A stretch of 64,000 bases of DNA from Acanthosepion esculentum (Eukaryota; Mollusca; Cephalopoda; Sepiida; Sepiidae). This document shows, piece by piece, positions 11,067 through 20,770 of the stretch. The notes under the pieces are model-generated. The model saw only the letters and a list, made by a program, of their open reading frames with translations, ran no database searches and had not been told where the DNA came from. Both the position numbers and the translations under genes were made by a program. Within the stretch, counting starts at the first letter, position 1, and every line of letters starts with the position of its first letter. The stretch is taken from NCBI GenBank assembly GCA_964036315.1, contig OZ038482.1:13533934-13597933 (forward strand), in the 5' to 3' direction.

Positions 11067-12448
11067 TAAGGCAATTCACCCCAAACAAGGCGGGAGTGCC
11101 ACTAGCACGCAAGGGGATACAGAGAACAAGAATAACGAGGCGTGTTTGAGGAAATGATACAGAGAAGAACGCGGAACAATCTCACGGTGTCAAATGTCGA
11201 TTGACATTACACTTGTATATTTGAAGATTATAGTCATCGGGGAAGCAAGTAAGGGGAAGGGAATTCCACAGATGGGAAGTGCGGAAGAAGAAGCTGTTTG
11301 AGAAGAAGAGACGGTTACATCTAACAGTTTGACAGTGAAAGGGTGGGACCAAGATGCCAGCCTGGTAGCACATTTAAATTCATGAAGTCCGGGAACCAGC
11401 GAAAGTAGCTCGTCGGAACAGTTGCCATGAAAATATTTGTAGAAGAGACAGAGGGAGGCCACAGCACGTCTGTGCGGTAGCGATTGTAGACTAGATGCCA
11501 GATCAGGACCTATCATCTTGGATAGTCATTCTAGATTTTGTCAAGGACCTCGAGACGTACGACGGAAGCACCAGACCATATATGACAGCAATATTCCATG
11601 CAAGGACGGATGGTTGATTTATAGATTTGAAGGGTGGACTCAGACGAGAAAAACCTTCTGGCACGACCCAGAGAATCAACTTTCATTACGGTAGATGAAG
11701 CTATTGATTCAATGTATTTATTCCACCTCATGTCAGTGGAAAGCGTGAGACCAAGCAAGCGTAACGAGGCCCTCTCGATGAGTTGGGAATCAGCCATTCT
11801 GATGGGAGGCAGGAAGGAATCTCTGTGGTGGGTAAAGGAGAGCATTTTCGTTTTGGAGGCATTCAAGTTTACAAGCCATTTCCTGCCCCAGTCAACCACA
11901 GATTGGAGGTTCTTCTCGAGACCAATGGCCAGGTTAGTTTTGTCAACGATACTAGATTTACTATTGAGGAAGGAGTAAATAGTAGTGTCGTCCGCGTAGA
12001 AGCCAACTTGGGAACTGATGACATCGATAAGGTCATTGATGAAGATCAGGAACAGTGTAGGGCCCAAGACAAAGCCTTAGGGGGGCACCCGCATCGTGAT
12101 AAAGGAGCCGGAGGATAACCTGTTTAGGACGACCTTCATTTCACGGTTTGACAGGAATGATTGTATTAAGTCAAATAATCGTCCTGTAATACCGTATCTC
12201 TGGAGCTTATTAAGAAGGCCACGTGCCAAACCCCATCAAACGCTTTAGAGATGTCTAGAGCTACGGCTCGAGATTCTCCATTATTGTTGAGTGCTTGGTA
12301 TACAAATCCAGTGGTAGATAGGGCAAAGCGGAAACCATATTGCTTGTCGGAGAGCAGATTATGTGAAGTAAGGTGCTTAACCAATTCGGTGTTGATTAAA
12401 GCCTCGAAGAGTCGTAGCAGACTGATAGGACAGTAGTTAGACGGGTCA
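11067..12448 (-). pseudogene. LINE reverse transcriptase, broken (L1-type family A, copy 1)
   Basis: A non-LTR retrotransposon reverse transcriptase read on the minus strand. From 5' to 3': the LSDKQYGFR region and motif A (ALDISKAFDGVWH, near 12,240), the conserved LGPTLFLIFINDL segment, motif C FYADD at about 11,986-12,003, and a C-terminal region with IYKSTIRPCMEYCCHIW, FYKYFHGNCSDELLSLVP and HPFTVK. Both catalytic aspartate motifs remain. The frame breaks in a six-base G/C run near 12,080, inside the usual VPQG motif, and again near 11,520. The 3' end AGGCAATTCACCCC is shared with the second copy at 25.4 kb. The clade looks Jockey/CR1-like but is not fixed. Confidence 0.9.
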
Positions 12449-12668
12449 GAATTAGAGAGAGATTAGAGAGAGATTCGAGAGAGAGAGATTAGAGAGAGAT
12501 TCGAGAGAGAGATTCGAGAGAGAGATTCGAGAGAGATTCGAGAGAGAGAGATTTGAGAGAGAGAGAGAGATTCGAGAGAGAGAGATTCGAGAGAGAGATT
12601 CGAGAGGGAGAGAGAGAGAGAAAGAGACAGATAGAGATTCGAGAGAGAGAGAGAGAGAGAGAGAGAGT
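12449..12668. repeat. GAGAGATTC minisatellite inside the LINE
   Basis: Units of GAGAGATTCGA with variable numbers of GA. It lies exactly between the endonuclease fragment (12,669 onward) and the reverse transcriptase, where several hundred codons of LINE sequence should be. The missing LINE sequence appears to have been lost and the gap filled by repeat expansion. Confidence 0.9.
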
Positions 12669-13090
12669 TCCCTAGCCAGTGGCAGATGATCTCGTGCGTA
12701 AACTCCCAGGCCGTGCATCTGGGTAATAGAGTCCTTTCTTAGGAGAGGAAGGTAACCGGGAATCGAGAAGTCAGAGGAGGGAATTGACGGGTTATGGTTG
12801 GTCCCGCAGAGAACTAGTATGTCAGGAGTCTTCTCAGCGATGAACGATTCCACACTAAAGAATTTGTTCCGAATACCACGGAGGCTGATGAAGGATATGT
12901 TTAAGGCTTCAGGTGATTTTTTAGAACTGGATTAGGTTTGTTACTTTGATTGTTTGTAGTCATGCTGGGTAATGTTGCTAGTGAAAGTAAGAGGGCCTAA
13001 AGTAATAGTAGCTGAATGGTAATCGTATGTATCAAACAGCCTGCAACATAGTGTGTCTTTGGGTTGCCCACCGGAGGTACGTGCAGGGAC
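12669..13090 (-). pseudogene. LINE endonuclease N-terminal fragment (family A, copy 1)
   Basis: The minus-strand frame near 12,680-12,910 reads SFISLRGIRNKFFSVESFIA, followed by TPDILVLCGTNHNPSI and GYLPLLRKDS...HGLGVYARDHLPLARE. This is the start of an apurinic endonuclease (EEP) domain of the LINE. The catalytic C-terminal part of the domain is absent because of the minisatellite. Upstream sequence to about 13,090 has short shifted frames and is probably the element's 5' region. It shares its orientation with the reverse transcriptase at 11,067-12,448, so both are one insertion. Confidence 0.85.
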
Positions 13091-13092
13091 GT

Positions 13093-13279
13093 CCTTTTTC
13101 AAACTTGGAGAGGTCACGCATTCAGCTTAAATTTGGCTAAATTCTAAAAATAAATAAGACAAAGACAGTAAATTAGATAAATAAACGTATTTACAATAGA
13201 TATAAACTGCAATTACGAAGTATTAGTTTTTAATATAATAGGTCTTTGAAATATAGGAGTAAAATTATTTTTCCAACCC

Positions 13280-13282
<3 letters not shown>
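13093..13282 (-). mobile_element. Tc1-like family T2, terminal fragment
   Basis: This matches the right terminal 200 bp of the transposon at 60,423-61,687 almost base for base, including AGAGGTCACGCATT, GACAAAGACAGTAAATTAG and the end CCAACCCCTG followed by TA. The rest of the element is missing, and the break at 13,093 falls at the LINE 5' edge. Confidence 0.85.

Positions 13283-13324
<42 letters not shown>
13283..13324. repeat. (TA)n microsatellite
   Basis: About 20 TA units directly outside the T2 terminus, the expected TA target context. Confidence 0.95.
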
Positions 13325-13326
<2 letters not shown>

Positions 13327-13426
13327 AATAAAGAGAAAGAACAGTCAGGTTTAGAATCCACAGTTATTTAGCATTTTCTTTTTTTAAAAAGTGCTCGTTA
13401 CGACATAAAGCATAATATTATATTTT

Positions 13427-13944
13427 TTAGGATATGAAATTCACAATCGAATCCTCTTTGTTGCTCAACTGCTTTCTTGAGAGTCTGTACTTTATAATGA
13501 TACATAAGTTTTCTATGGGGTTGAGATCAGGAGATTGGGGCGGCCATGTCATAACACTCACCTGCTTCTCATCAAAGTATTCCTTCATCAATTTTGATTT
13601 GTAACAGGGAGCATTATGCTGCATAAAAATGAGCTTGGTGAGGTCGGTTTGCACCCTTTCAGCAGAAGGGACCAGACAAGACTCTAAAATTCTCTTGTAC
13701 TGCTCGCTCCTGAGGGTCTTTTCAATAGGTTTTAAGAAACCAGTTCCATGAAAAGAAAAGCATCCCCAGAACATTATACTGAACGTATGTTTGACAGTAC
13801 TTACTGCTAAATTCAAAGAGCTTTCAAAGCTTCTTCGGATTTTAGATCGCTTATCCTTTGAATTTAGCACAACTTTCGTTTTATCGGAGAAGAGAACATT
13901 TAGTAAAAAAAAATCAGGTGAGACACTTTTATCGAACAGCACTG
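13427..13944 (-). pseudogene. Tc1/mariner transposase fragment (family T1, copy 1)
   Basis: A 171-residue minus-strand frame covering the catalytic half of a Tc1-type transposase: VLFSDKTKV (first Asp), [35 protein letters not shown], then WPPQSPDLNPIENL with the third acidic residue. The second catalytic Asp of the usual QDNAPCH motif is His here, so it is inactive. The DNA-binding N-terminus is missing. The frame starts within a terminal inverted repeat ending CACTG at 13,944, followed by TA. The other end is truncated near 13,430. Confidence 0.9.
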
Positions 13945-14078
13945 TACTTTAAAAATTACGAGAGCTGTTGATTACTCGGTATCAACTGATCTTCTAATTT
14001 CTGTACATATTTTTTCACCCGCGTATTGAGCACTTTTTAATACCATTATTTCCTGGTCTAATTCAACTCTGATCATTA

Positions 14079-14083
<5 letters not shown>

Positions 14084-14138
<55 letters not shown>
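14084..14138. repeat. (TA)n microsatellite
   Basis: Pure TA array touching the left arm of the hairpin at 14,139. Confidence 0.95.
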
Positions 14139-14143
<5 letters not shown>

Positions 14144-14372
14144 ACGTTTATGATATGTTTAACGTTCTTTTTATAGATACAAGTATTTAAGCAAATGCTC
14201 TGTTTTATAATAAACAGTATTAAATAACATTTACCGGCCTGAATGTCCGAGAAATTTTCATAGAACATTCAGGCCGATAAATCTTATTTAATACTGTTTA
14301 TTATAAAACAGAGCATTTGCTTAAATACTTGTATCTATAAAAAGAACGTTAAACATATCATAAATGTCTTTA
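14139..14372. repeat. long hairpin, ~108-bp arms
   Basis: The left arm at 14,139-14,246 and the right arm at 14,265-14,372 are reverse complements with only a few differences (for example AAGACGTTTATG against AAGACATTTATG outside and TTACCGG against TTATCGG inside). The loop is 18 bases. Non-coding. It looks like a young fold-back insertion beside (TA)n. Confidence 0.9.
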
Positions 14373-14427
14373 AAATAAATTGTCGGACATTGTCCAATTC
14401 AAATATATATATTTCAACGGAAGTTCA

Positions 14428-14430
<3 letters not shown>

Positions 14431-14491
<61 letters not shown>
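14431..14491. repeat. (TA)n microsatellite
   Basis: Pure TA array bracketed by TTTCAACG on the left and CGTTGAAA on the right, so the array sits inside a short inverted repeat. Confidence 0.95.
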
Positions 14492-14492
<1 letters not shown>

Positions 14493-14523
14493 CGTTGAAA
14501 TTCCTGAAGATACCTGCAGGTAG

Positions 14524-14817
14524 CTCGATCTGATATGTATAGATTGTGGTAGAGTGTGTTTGTCGATAGCTGGTCTAAGGAGTCACTTAAGAGCGCACCG
14601 ACGGAGGGTGCCACGTGACTATAAAGCCGTAGACGTCTAGCAACTGAAATGGGATATTTGCCGTAAGACATTCGGGTCGAGAATCGGTTTCATGCGACAT
14701 TTTAAATTGCATGATAATGTAACACCCACTGTTGGACCTCTTAAGTGCCCTGTTTTTGCCAGAGTATGTAGGTCCCTTGCTGGGCTAAAGAGCCACATTC
14801 TTTCAGCACATCAGTAG
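14524..14817 (+). pseudogene. relic of three C2H2 zinc fingers, probably a LINE C-terminus
   Basis: A 98-codon frame with one internal TAG. Finger 1 is complete: CIDCGRVCLSIAGLRSHLRAH gives C-x2-C-x12-H-x3-H. Finger 2 (WDICRKTFGSRIGFMRH, then KLH) has lost its first Cys to Trp. Finger 3 (CPVFARVCRSLAGLKSH, then AH) has its second Cys replaced by Phe. The frame ends in a natural stop. The G-R-V-C-x-S-x-A-G-L-x-S-H wording is typical of zinc fingers at the C-terminus of invertebrate LINEs, and the sequence after the stop runs through ACGAGTTGGCAACCA into (TA)n like a LINE 3' tail. A host zinc-finger gene fragment is less likely. Confidence 0.75.
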
Positions 14818-14871
14818 ATATTCTCCAATAAAATATGTAGTAATAGCCGTACTCGAACACGAGTTGGCAAC

Positions 14872-14873
<2 letters not shown>

Positions 14874-14934
<61 letters not shown>
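14874..14934. repeat. (TA)n microsatellite, possible LINE 3' tail
   Basis: Pure TA array directly after the putative LINE 3' end at about 14,873. Confidence 0.95.
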
Positions 14935-14939
<5 letters not shown>

Positions 14940-15355
14940 GAATGTCATTAGAACGAAAATTATATATAAATTCTAACGCTCACAGCATTACTCAAAAGAT
15001 GGATCAATACCGATAATTATTCATTATAATTTTTTTCATATAGACAAAAACAATTTACTCACTACAAAGATACAGAAGTAGATACGAAACTAAACAACTG
15101 TAATCTATCCTATATAATTTCCACATCCGCCAATCTGATGCAAGGGAGTTGAAATTTATGTAAATATTTATTTAAAGATTTTAACGATTTACACATAAAA
15201 TGTAAATTAAAATAGATTTCAGAAAATTAATTCAGAAATTTAATTAAATGACAAGAAAATGTAATTAATGATCGAAATACAATTTTATGATCAAACCTTT
15301 TACGGCACGAATAAATCAAAATTGAATTATTTTTGCTGGGGTTAATTTAATTTCA
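14935..15355. other. AT-rich spacer, nothing recognised
   Basis: About 420 bp of strongly AT-rich DNA without reading frames, repeats or RNA features that I can support. Confidence 0.4.
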
Positions 15356-15815
15356 GTGAAAAGAGTGAATAGACGGAAGATGGCGGAAAGAAGAAAAATA
15401 AAAAAAAAGTTTGTTGAAAAAGAAGAAAGAATAAAAGCAAAATATAGACGAGAAAGACGAACAAATGGAAAAGGAAAAGAAAAGAAAACAAGAGAAAAGA
15501 AATTTGAAAGTGAGAGAAAAAGGGAAGAGAGAAAAAGAAAAAGAAGAAAAATCTATTAGCAAGAAAAAGTATTAACTTAAAGAAAAAGGAAAAAAAACCC
15601 AGAAGTAGATGAGTGAGAGAGAAATAATCGATAGAAAGTGATGATGAGAAAGAAAATGTTTATGACGATGAGAGAGAAGGGAAGTGAAGAGAAGGAGATG
15701 ATGGGAAAGAAGAGAGAGAAAAAGAATTGAGGAGAGAAAAAGAAAGAAAAAGATGGTAGCAGAAAAGATAGAATAGAAAAGGAGAAAAAAAAGGAAAAGA
15801 TAGACTGTGTGAAAG
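15356..15815. repeat. polypurine tract
   Basis: Purine-rich plus strand (GAAAAAGAA, GAGAGAAAA). Apparent Lys/Arg/Glu frames are compositional. Confidence 0.85.
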
Positions 15816-15819
15816 AGAC

Positions 15820-16065
15820 AACGATGATGATGACGACGACGATGATGACGATGATGATGACGACGACGATGATGATAATGACGATGACGATGATGGTGAT
15901 TATGATGATGGCGATGACTATGATGATGATAGTATGAGAATGACGATGATGATGACGACGATGATGATGACGATAAGAAGGCGACGATGATGATGACTAT
16001 GTTGATGATGACGACGATGATGACGACGATAAGAAGGCAACACCAAATGTCGATGATGATGCTGG
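15820..16065. repeat. (GAT/GAC)n imperfect trinucleotide array
   Basis: GATGATGACGACGATG units with frequent T/C exchange at the third base. The block GATAAGAAGGC occurs twice about 60 bp apart (near 15,972 and 16,028), showing duplication of a longer unit. The Asp/Ser/His-rich frames are artefacts. Confidence 0.9.
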
Positions 16066-16367
16066 TGATGATGTTAGGCGACCAATAAGTTGCAAACGGA
16101 AGATGCATGGAAATATTCGGGAAGAGGAGTAGAAACCAAATGTGGTTTCATTAATGGGGGAGATCTTCCGAAGGTTCGGAATGGAAATGATCTGGAGAGC
16201 CATGAAGTGGGTGTCCTGCTATTAACACCAAAAGCAAATGGAAGGTTTTGAATAACCGGAAAGGAGAGACAACAAAAATCAACAAAAAAATATTAACGAT
16301 TTTTTTGTCTCACTTTGGATTATATTGCAACCCACAATTTCACACCCTAACACATATGCACATACAC

Positions 16368-16505
16368 AGTGAGAGAGAGAGAGATAGAGAGAGAAAGAGA
16401 GAGAGAGAGCGCAAGAGAGAGAGAGAAGCAGGTAGAGAGAGAGAGAGCACAAGAGAGAGACAGAGAGAGAGAAGGCGAGAGAAAGAAACAGAGGGAGAGA
16501 CAAAC

Positions 16506-16537
<32 letters not shown>

Positions 16538-16810
16538 AGAGAGAGAAAGAGAGACAGAGAGAGAGAGCGCATGAGAGAGACAGACAGAGAGAATGCGAGA
16601 TAAAGACACAGAGGGAGAGACAAACAGAGAGAGTGCGAGAGAGAGAAAGGAAGAGAGACAGTCAGAGAGAGCGAGAGAGAGACAGAGAGAGAAAGAGAGA
16701 CAGATAGAGACAGAGACAGAGACAGAGACAGAGAGAGCGAGAGAGACAGAAAGAAAAAGTGAGACAGAGAGAGAGAGTGCGAGAGAGACAGATAGAGAGA
16801 GAGAGAGCAA
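16368..16810. repeat. (GA)n array with GAGAGACA variants
   Basis: About 440 bp of GA units interrupted by CA and GC at semi-regular spacing. A larger unit containing GCGAGA-AAAGA-ACAGAGGGAGAGACAAACAGAG recurs near 16,475 and 16,594, so blocks of about 120 bp were copied. The Glu-Arg and Leu-Ser frames are artefacts. Confidence 0.92.
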
Positions 16811-17031
16811 AATATGAAATCATAAGAATCTTACGATTAGCAAAAGAAAAATTTACTTTAACCTTGTCTAATAAATTCGAATGTACTCAGGTAAGTAATA
16901 GATATCCACAAAGATTCCCGTTGTGCAAGTATTCACTAAGCTTATATTAGTTTGGTAAAAGCTAAAAAAACTGAGTGACCAATGAACAAACTACACAATA
17001 GTGACAGTTTCATTATTTATAATAATCAATA

Positions 17032-17174
17032 TTTCATTGAATATGACAGACAAGGTGCTTTTATTTAGTTTTTTATACAATTTCTCATGGGATCTAAAAA
17101 ATAAATTATTAGATCGTATGAGAAATTGTATAAAAAATTAAATAAAAGCACCTTGTCTGTCATATTCAATGAAA
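17032..17174. repeat. Penelope 5'-end inverted arms, 64 bp
   Basis: The left arm 17,032-17,095 and right arm 17,111-17,174 are near-perfect reverse complements (TTTCATTGAATATGACAGAC to CTCAT-GATCT) with a 15-base loop. The right-arm sequence recurs in the same orientation at the 3' end of the element (20,507-20,566). An inverted terminal piece at the 5' end plus a direct terminal repeat is a known habit of Penelope-like insertions. Confidence 0.85.
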
Positions 17175-17713
17175 TGTGCATGAAAGAAGGATTGCTGACT
17201 AAATACACACATTTTAAATTGCATGATATGGCAGGCAACAAGGAAAGCTATCGCTATAACTTTCAGGAAAAATCTTATCTTACGACAAATAACTAAAGCT
17301 AAGAACGAAACCCAACATATAAATAATGAAATCCATAAACATATTGCAATACTAAAAAACACATTAACCGAAACTGAATATAATGAAGCACAATGCCACA
17401 TCAATATCAGTATTAAAAAGGATGAACTTGACCAGCGACAAATAGTTACAAAAAAGCTGTGCAACTTATACCAAGGAAATATTCTACTTCCCAACAACCA
17501 TGATAAGTACACAAACCTATCAACTCGCATATTAACGGATGATCAAAAAGAATTTCTAAATCTAGGACCAAATTGCCATCTCTAACCTAAATTCGACCTT
17601 CTCACAAGGAAGACTGAAATTGAAATCATACATCAATCATTATGTCAACTGGAAAAGGACAAATTGATAATACTCCATCGAAACCTCAAAGATCTTCTCA
17701 ACGTAGAAGGTCT
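17175..17713 (+). pseudogene. Penelope-like element, N-terminal reverse transcriptase region
   Basis: The plus-strand frame from about 17,223 includes ATRKAIAITFRKNL, NLSTRILTDDQKEFLNLG, then, after a stop and shift, PKFDLLTRKTEIEIIHQSL. These match the N-terminal region of Penelope-like reverse transcriptases. The region is cut at 17,713 by the LTR insertion and continues in phase from 18,454. Early stops show it is inactive. Confidence 0.8.
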
Positions 17714-18449
17714 TGTGGTAACCACCACCACTATTTTACATAGAAAATATGCAACAAGCATTCATTGGTCAATCACCTTCAATCTCACTCGCTGATTGGT
17801 CAGTTTCGACCAATAAAATCACCTGCACGCGACACGTCTGTTTTCGCGCCAACTAAGTCTGATCCTGTCACGTGATACAACAGATTATAAAAACCAAAAA
17901 CAAGTGATTCTCGCCCTCTTGGTTCACTCTCGCGTCTCATCTCCGCTGCCAAGATGTGACCCTTAAAGAACTCCCGTCTTGACTAATGCAGTCAGACGTA
18001 AAAGAACTTTACAACATTTCACACAAGTACATTCTGAACTTTTACCAACTTGTACAATACACAATTCCAAACAATCAACACATACTCAGTCTTCTAAATT
18101 ACAATTTAATAGTAGATCTAATCCTAATGAGCTCAAGTATAAATATTTCCTAATCAATGAGACGTAACTCCATCTAACCTTTCGGTATACATGCATGTAC
18201 ATCAAATACTTAATAAATTAAATTGTTATGTTTTCAACCCTACGTTCTGTTTTGTATTTTATACCATGTGCTATTTTACGTCAAATATAAATTGCATTGT
18301 GACCACCACATTGGATAGCGACCTCCAGCATAATGGCATGATCCTTTCCACACCTTTCCTAGGCAGAAATAAAAATAATTGTGGTGGGACCCGCAACATT
18401 GCACGTCCACAACACATTTGGAAACCTCACCGTTAAGGGACCCGCTACA
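17714..18449. mobile_element. solo LTR (gypsy-like) with GTCT target duplication
   Basis: A 736-bp block beginning TGTGGTAACC and ending CCGCTACA, so it has TGT...ACA termini. GTCT at 17,710-17,713 is repeated at 18,450-18,453. Removing the block and one GTCT joins the Penelope reading frame in phase. Inside are promoter-like signals in LTR order: CCAAT-type boxes near 17,765, 17,796 and 17,810, CACGTG at 17,869-17,874, TATAAAAA at 17,886-17,893 and AATAAA at 18,212-18,217, which suggests plus-strand transcription. No gag or pol sequence and no second LTR are present. The gypsy/Metaviridae assignment is inferred from the termini and 4-bp duplication. Confidence 0.85.
17765..17893 (+). promoter_or_regulatory. 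LTR promoter: CCAAT boxes, E-box, TATA
   Basis: Three CCAAT or ATTGG boxes, a CACGTG E-box and TATAAAAA lie within 130 bp, in the order and spacing of a pol II core promoter. Initiation would be expected about 30 bp after the TATA, near 17,916-17,925 (TTGGTTCACTCTC). Known LTR layout supports the reading. Activity cannot be judged. Confidence 0.6.
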
Positions 18450-18453
18450 GTCT

Positions 18454-20560
18454 AAAAGATTATATTCCACGTAATAGAAACAAGAACATTCCAACAAAAC
18501 TCAAAATTGCTGCTACAGAATGAAAAAACAATAACCCTAATATAGTTATCAGAAAAGCTGATAAATCCAATATTTACGTAATTTTGGATAAATTGAATTA
18601 TGACAAAAAACTTCAGCACCTCATTGATGATCGTTCTAAATTTATTAAATTGAATAAGAACACCACGGAAACTCTAATGAAATATGTCAATAAACTCATA
18701 ACATCCAACAATGCTGTTGCAGGATCCCTAAAAATAAACAAAATTATTGGAGATTACCAACCTGTCTACTTATACGGTAATGTTAAAATACACAAACCGG
18801 GATACCCATTCGACCTATTATTTCTCAGATTCCAACATGCATATACCAACTATCAAATTTCTCAATGATATTATTACCGCATATCTCCCTACTAACTATA
18901 GCATTAAATCTACCCATGAATTCCTCCAAATAGTTAAAAACACAAAAGTAAAAACAAACCAAGGCATTCTTGCATCACTTGACGTAGAGAATTTATTTAC
19001 TAACGTTCCCGCCTCCGAAACTATTGATATTATCATTAATTCGGTGTATAAAAATAATTTAATTCCACCTCCATCAATCCAACCCAATATTTTAAGAAAA
19101 CTTGCTCGCTTGCACCACTAGAATTCCTTTTTATAGCCAGAATGGTACTATTTACACACAAACTGATGGAGTAAGTATGGGAAGACCACTCAGGCCATGC
19201 TTCTCCAATTATTATATGACCTATTTTGAAAACAAGGTTTCTACTAAAGTTATTAAACCTAAAGTATATATTCGTTATGTAGACGATATATTTATTTTAG
19301 CAGAAAACAAGAAAAAATAGAAAATCTGAAAGCTACATTTCAACAAAATTCCGTCCTAAATTTTACTTATGAACTTAATGAAAAAAGTAAACTTCCTTTC
19401 TTAGATGTTCTAGTCGATTTTAGTAATAATACTTTTAAAACGTCTGTTTATAAAAAACAACAAGTAAAAACTTTTGCCATCTTAATTTCTCTAATGAATG
19501 CCCTCTTAGATATAAAATAGGTGTTATAAAAAATTTCCTCACGTGAGCGTACGAGAATTCATCCTCTCGCACGCTTTTCTTTAACGAATTAAACAATGTA
19601 AAACAAACGCTTATTAATAACGGATTTCCTAGTCAATTGTTGGATTTCCATATTAGGCGTTTTCTATTTAAGGTAGCTAATAGCTGATTAGCTAGGGATA
19701 AGATAGTTAGTGATGACCAGCCTCAAACCCTCCCCTTCTTCGGCCTTGTACCACAATTTTGTATAAAATAAATCTTGGTAGCTAATAGCAACTGCGAGAG
19801 TAGAAACATAAACAATAACATTAATATTTTTTATAAAAATCAAATGAACAAAAATTATAAACAAGACGAAAGTAGAATTAAGAACATTATAAAAAAATGA
19901 TAACACCAGTTGACAATAGCAAAAAAAATTGTATTAATTATTTATTACGAAAAATTTAAAACCTCTAACCTTACAGCTAAAAATAATAATTCACAACTTA
20001 GAACAAAATTAAATAGGGCAAATATTATTTACGAATTTAAATGCCCATTAAGGAATTGTATTCCTGATCAATCCAAATTCGTAAAAAATTATATAGGCCA
20101 CACTGCAACATGTTTGACACGCAGATTCACTTAACACCTTTCTGACCATAGCTCAATTAGATCTCATTTAAATATTCATGGAGACCTACCGGACACTATG
20201 CGTAACATACTTGTTGACAACACAATTATAATACCATCATCTACATGCAAAAGAAGGCTAAAAATAATAGAAGCCTTATTAATAAAAACAAAAAAAAACC
20301 AACACGATAATATTAACTTTGAACATGGACACAATATCTTGACCGTGTTTTGAAAAATGAAAACATTTTATAAAACATACATGCAACAAACTATTTCTTA
20401 TTTAACAGTTAAAATGTTTAATCCTTGAAAATGGCTAAATGTATAGCCGAAAGAGCTCGGATAAAAAGAACATTGGGACAGTTTTATATAATTTATAATC
20501 TGAAAAATAGTATAAAAAAAAACTAAATAAACGCACATTGTCTGTCGTATTCAATGAAAC

Positions 20561-20566
<6 letters not shown>
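18454..20566 (+). pseudogene. Penelope-like element, reverse transcriptase and GIY-YIG endonuclease
   Basis: Continuation of the element after the LTR. The order is: RKADKSNIYVILDK near 18,555; IKTHEF-like region; motif A LASLDVENLFTNVP near 18,970-19,010; motif B TDGVSMGRPL near 19,165; motif C IRYVDDIF at about 19,270-19,293; then KLPFLDVLV. The endonuclease is seen at about 20,080-20,180 as KNYIGHTATCLTRRFT, a stop, then HLSDHSSIRSHL, which is the GIY-YIG family motif as worded in Penelope elements. At least five stops or frameshifts break it (for example after RRFT and near 18,515). The 3' end repeats the 5' right arm. The combination of this reverse transcriptase with GIY-YIG is diagnostic. 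Confidence 0.9.
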
Positions 20567-20653
<87 letters not shown>

Positions 20654-20684
20654 ATATATAAGATATATATATATCTATATATAT

Positions 20685-20760
<76 letters not shown>
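20563..20760. repeat. (TA)n array with internal small palindromes
   Basis: About 200 bp of TA with GTATATGTAT and AAGATATATAAGATAT interruptions. ATAAGATATAT and ATATCTTAT are mutually complementary. The array lies exactly between the Penelope 3' end and the T1 transposon. Confidence 0.95.
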
Positions 20761-20762
<2 letters not shown>

Positions 20763-20770
20763 ATATGAAA

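Noticed and set aside
16248..16817. Glu-Arg-rich and Leu-Ser-rich frames
   Set aside because: (GA)n microsatellite translated on each strand.
19716..19786. SINE core fragment (GGCCTTGTACC) inside the Penelope element
   Set aside because: The translation LPFFGLVPQFCIK fits the Penelope protein at this point, so the similarity to the SINE core is more likely coincidental.
17223..20130. Intron retained in the Penelope gene between 17,713 and 18,454
   Set aside because: Penelope elements can keep introns, but here the insert has TGT...ACA ends, a GTCT duplication and LTR signals, and no good splice acceptor at the join. A solo LTR explains it better.
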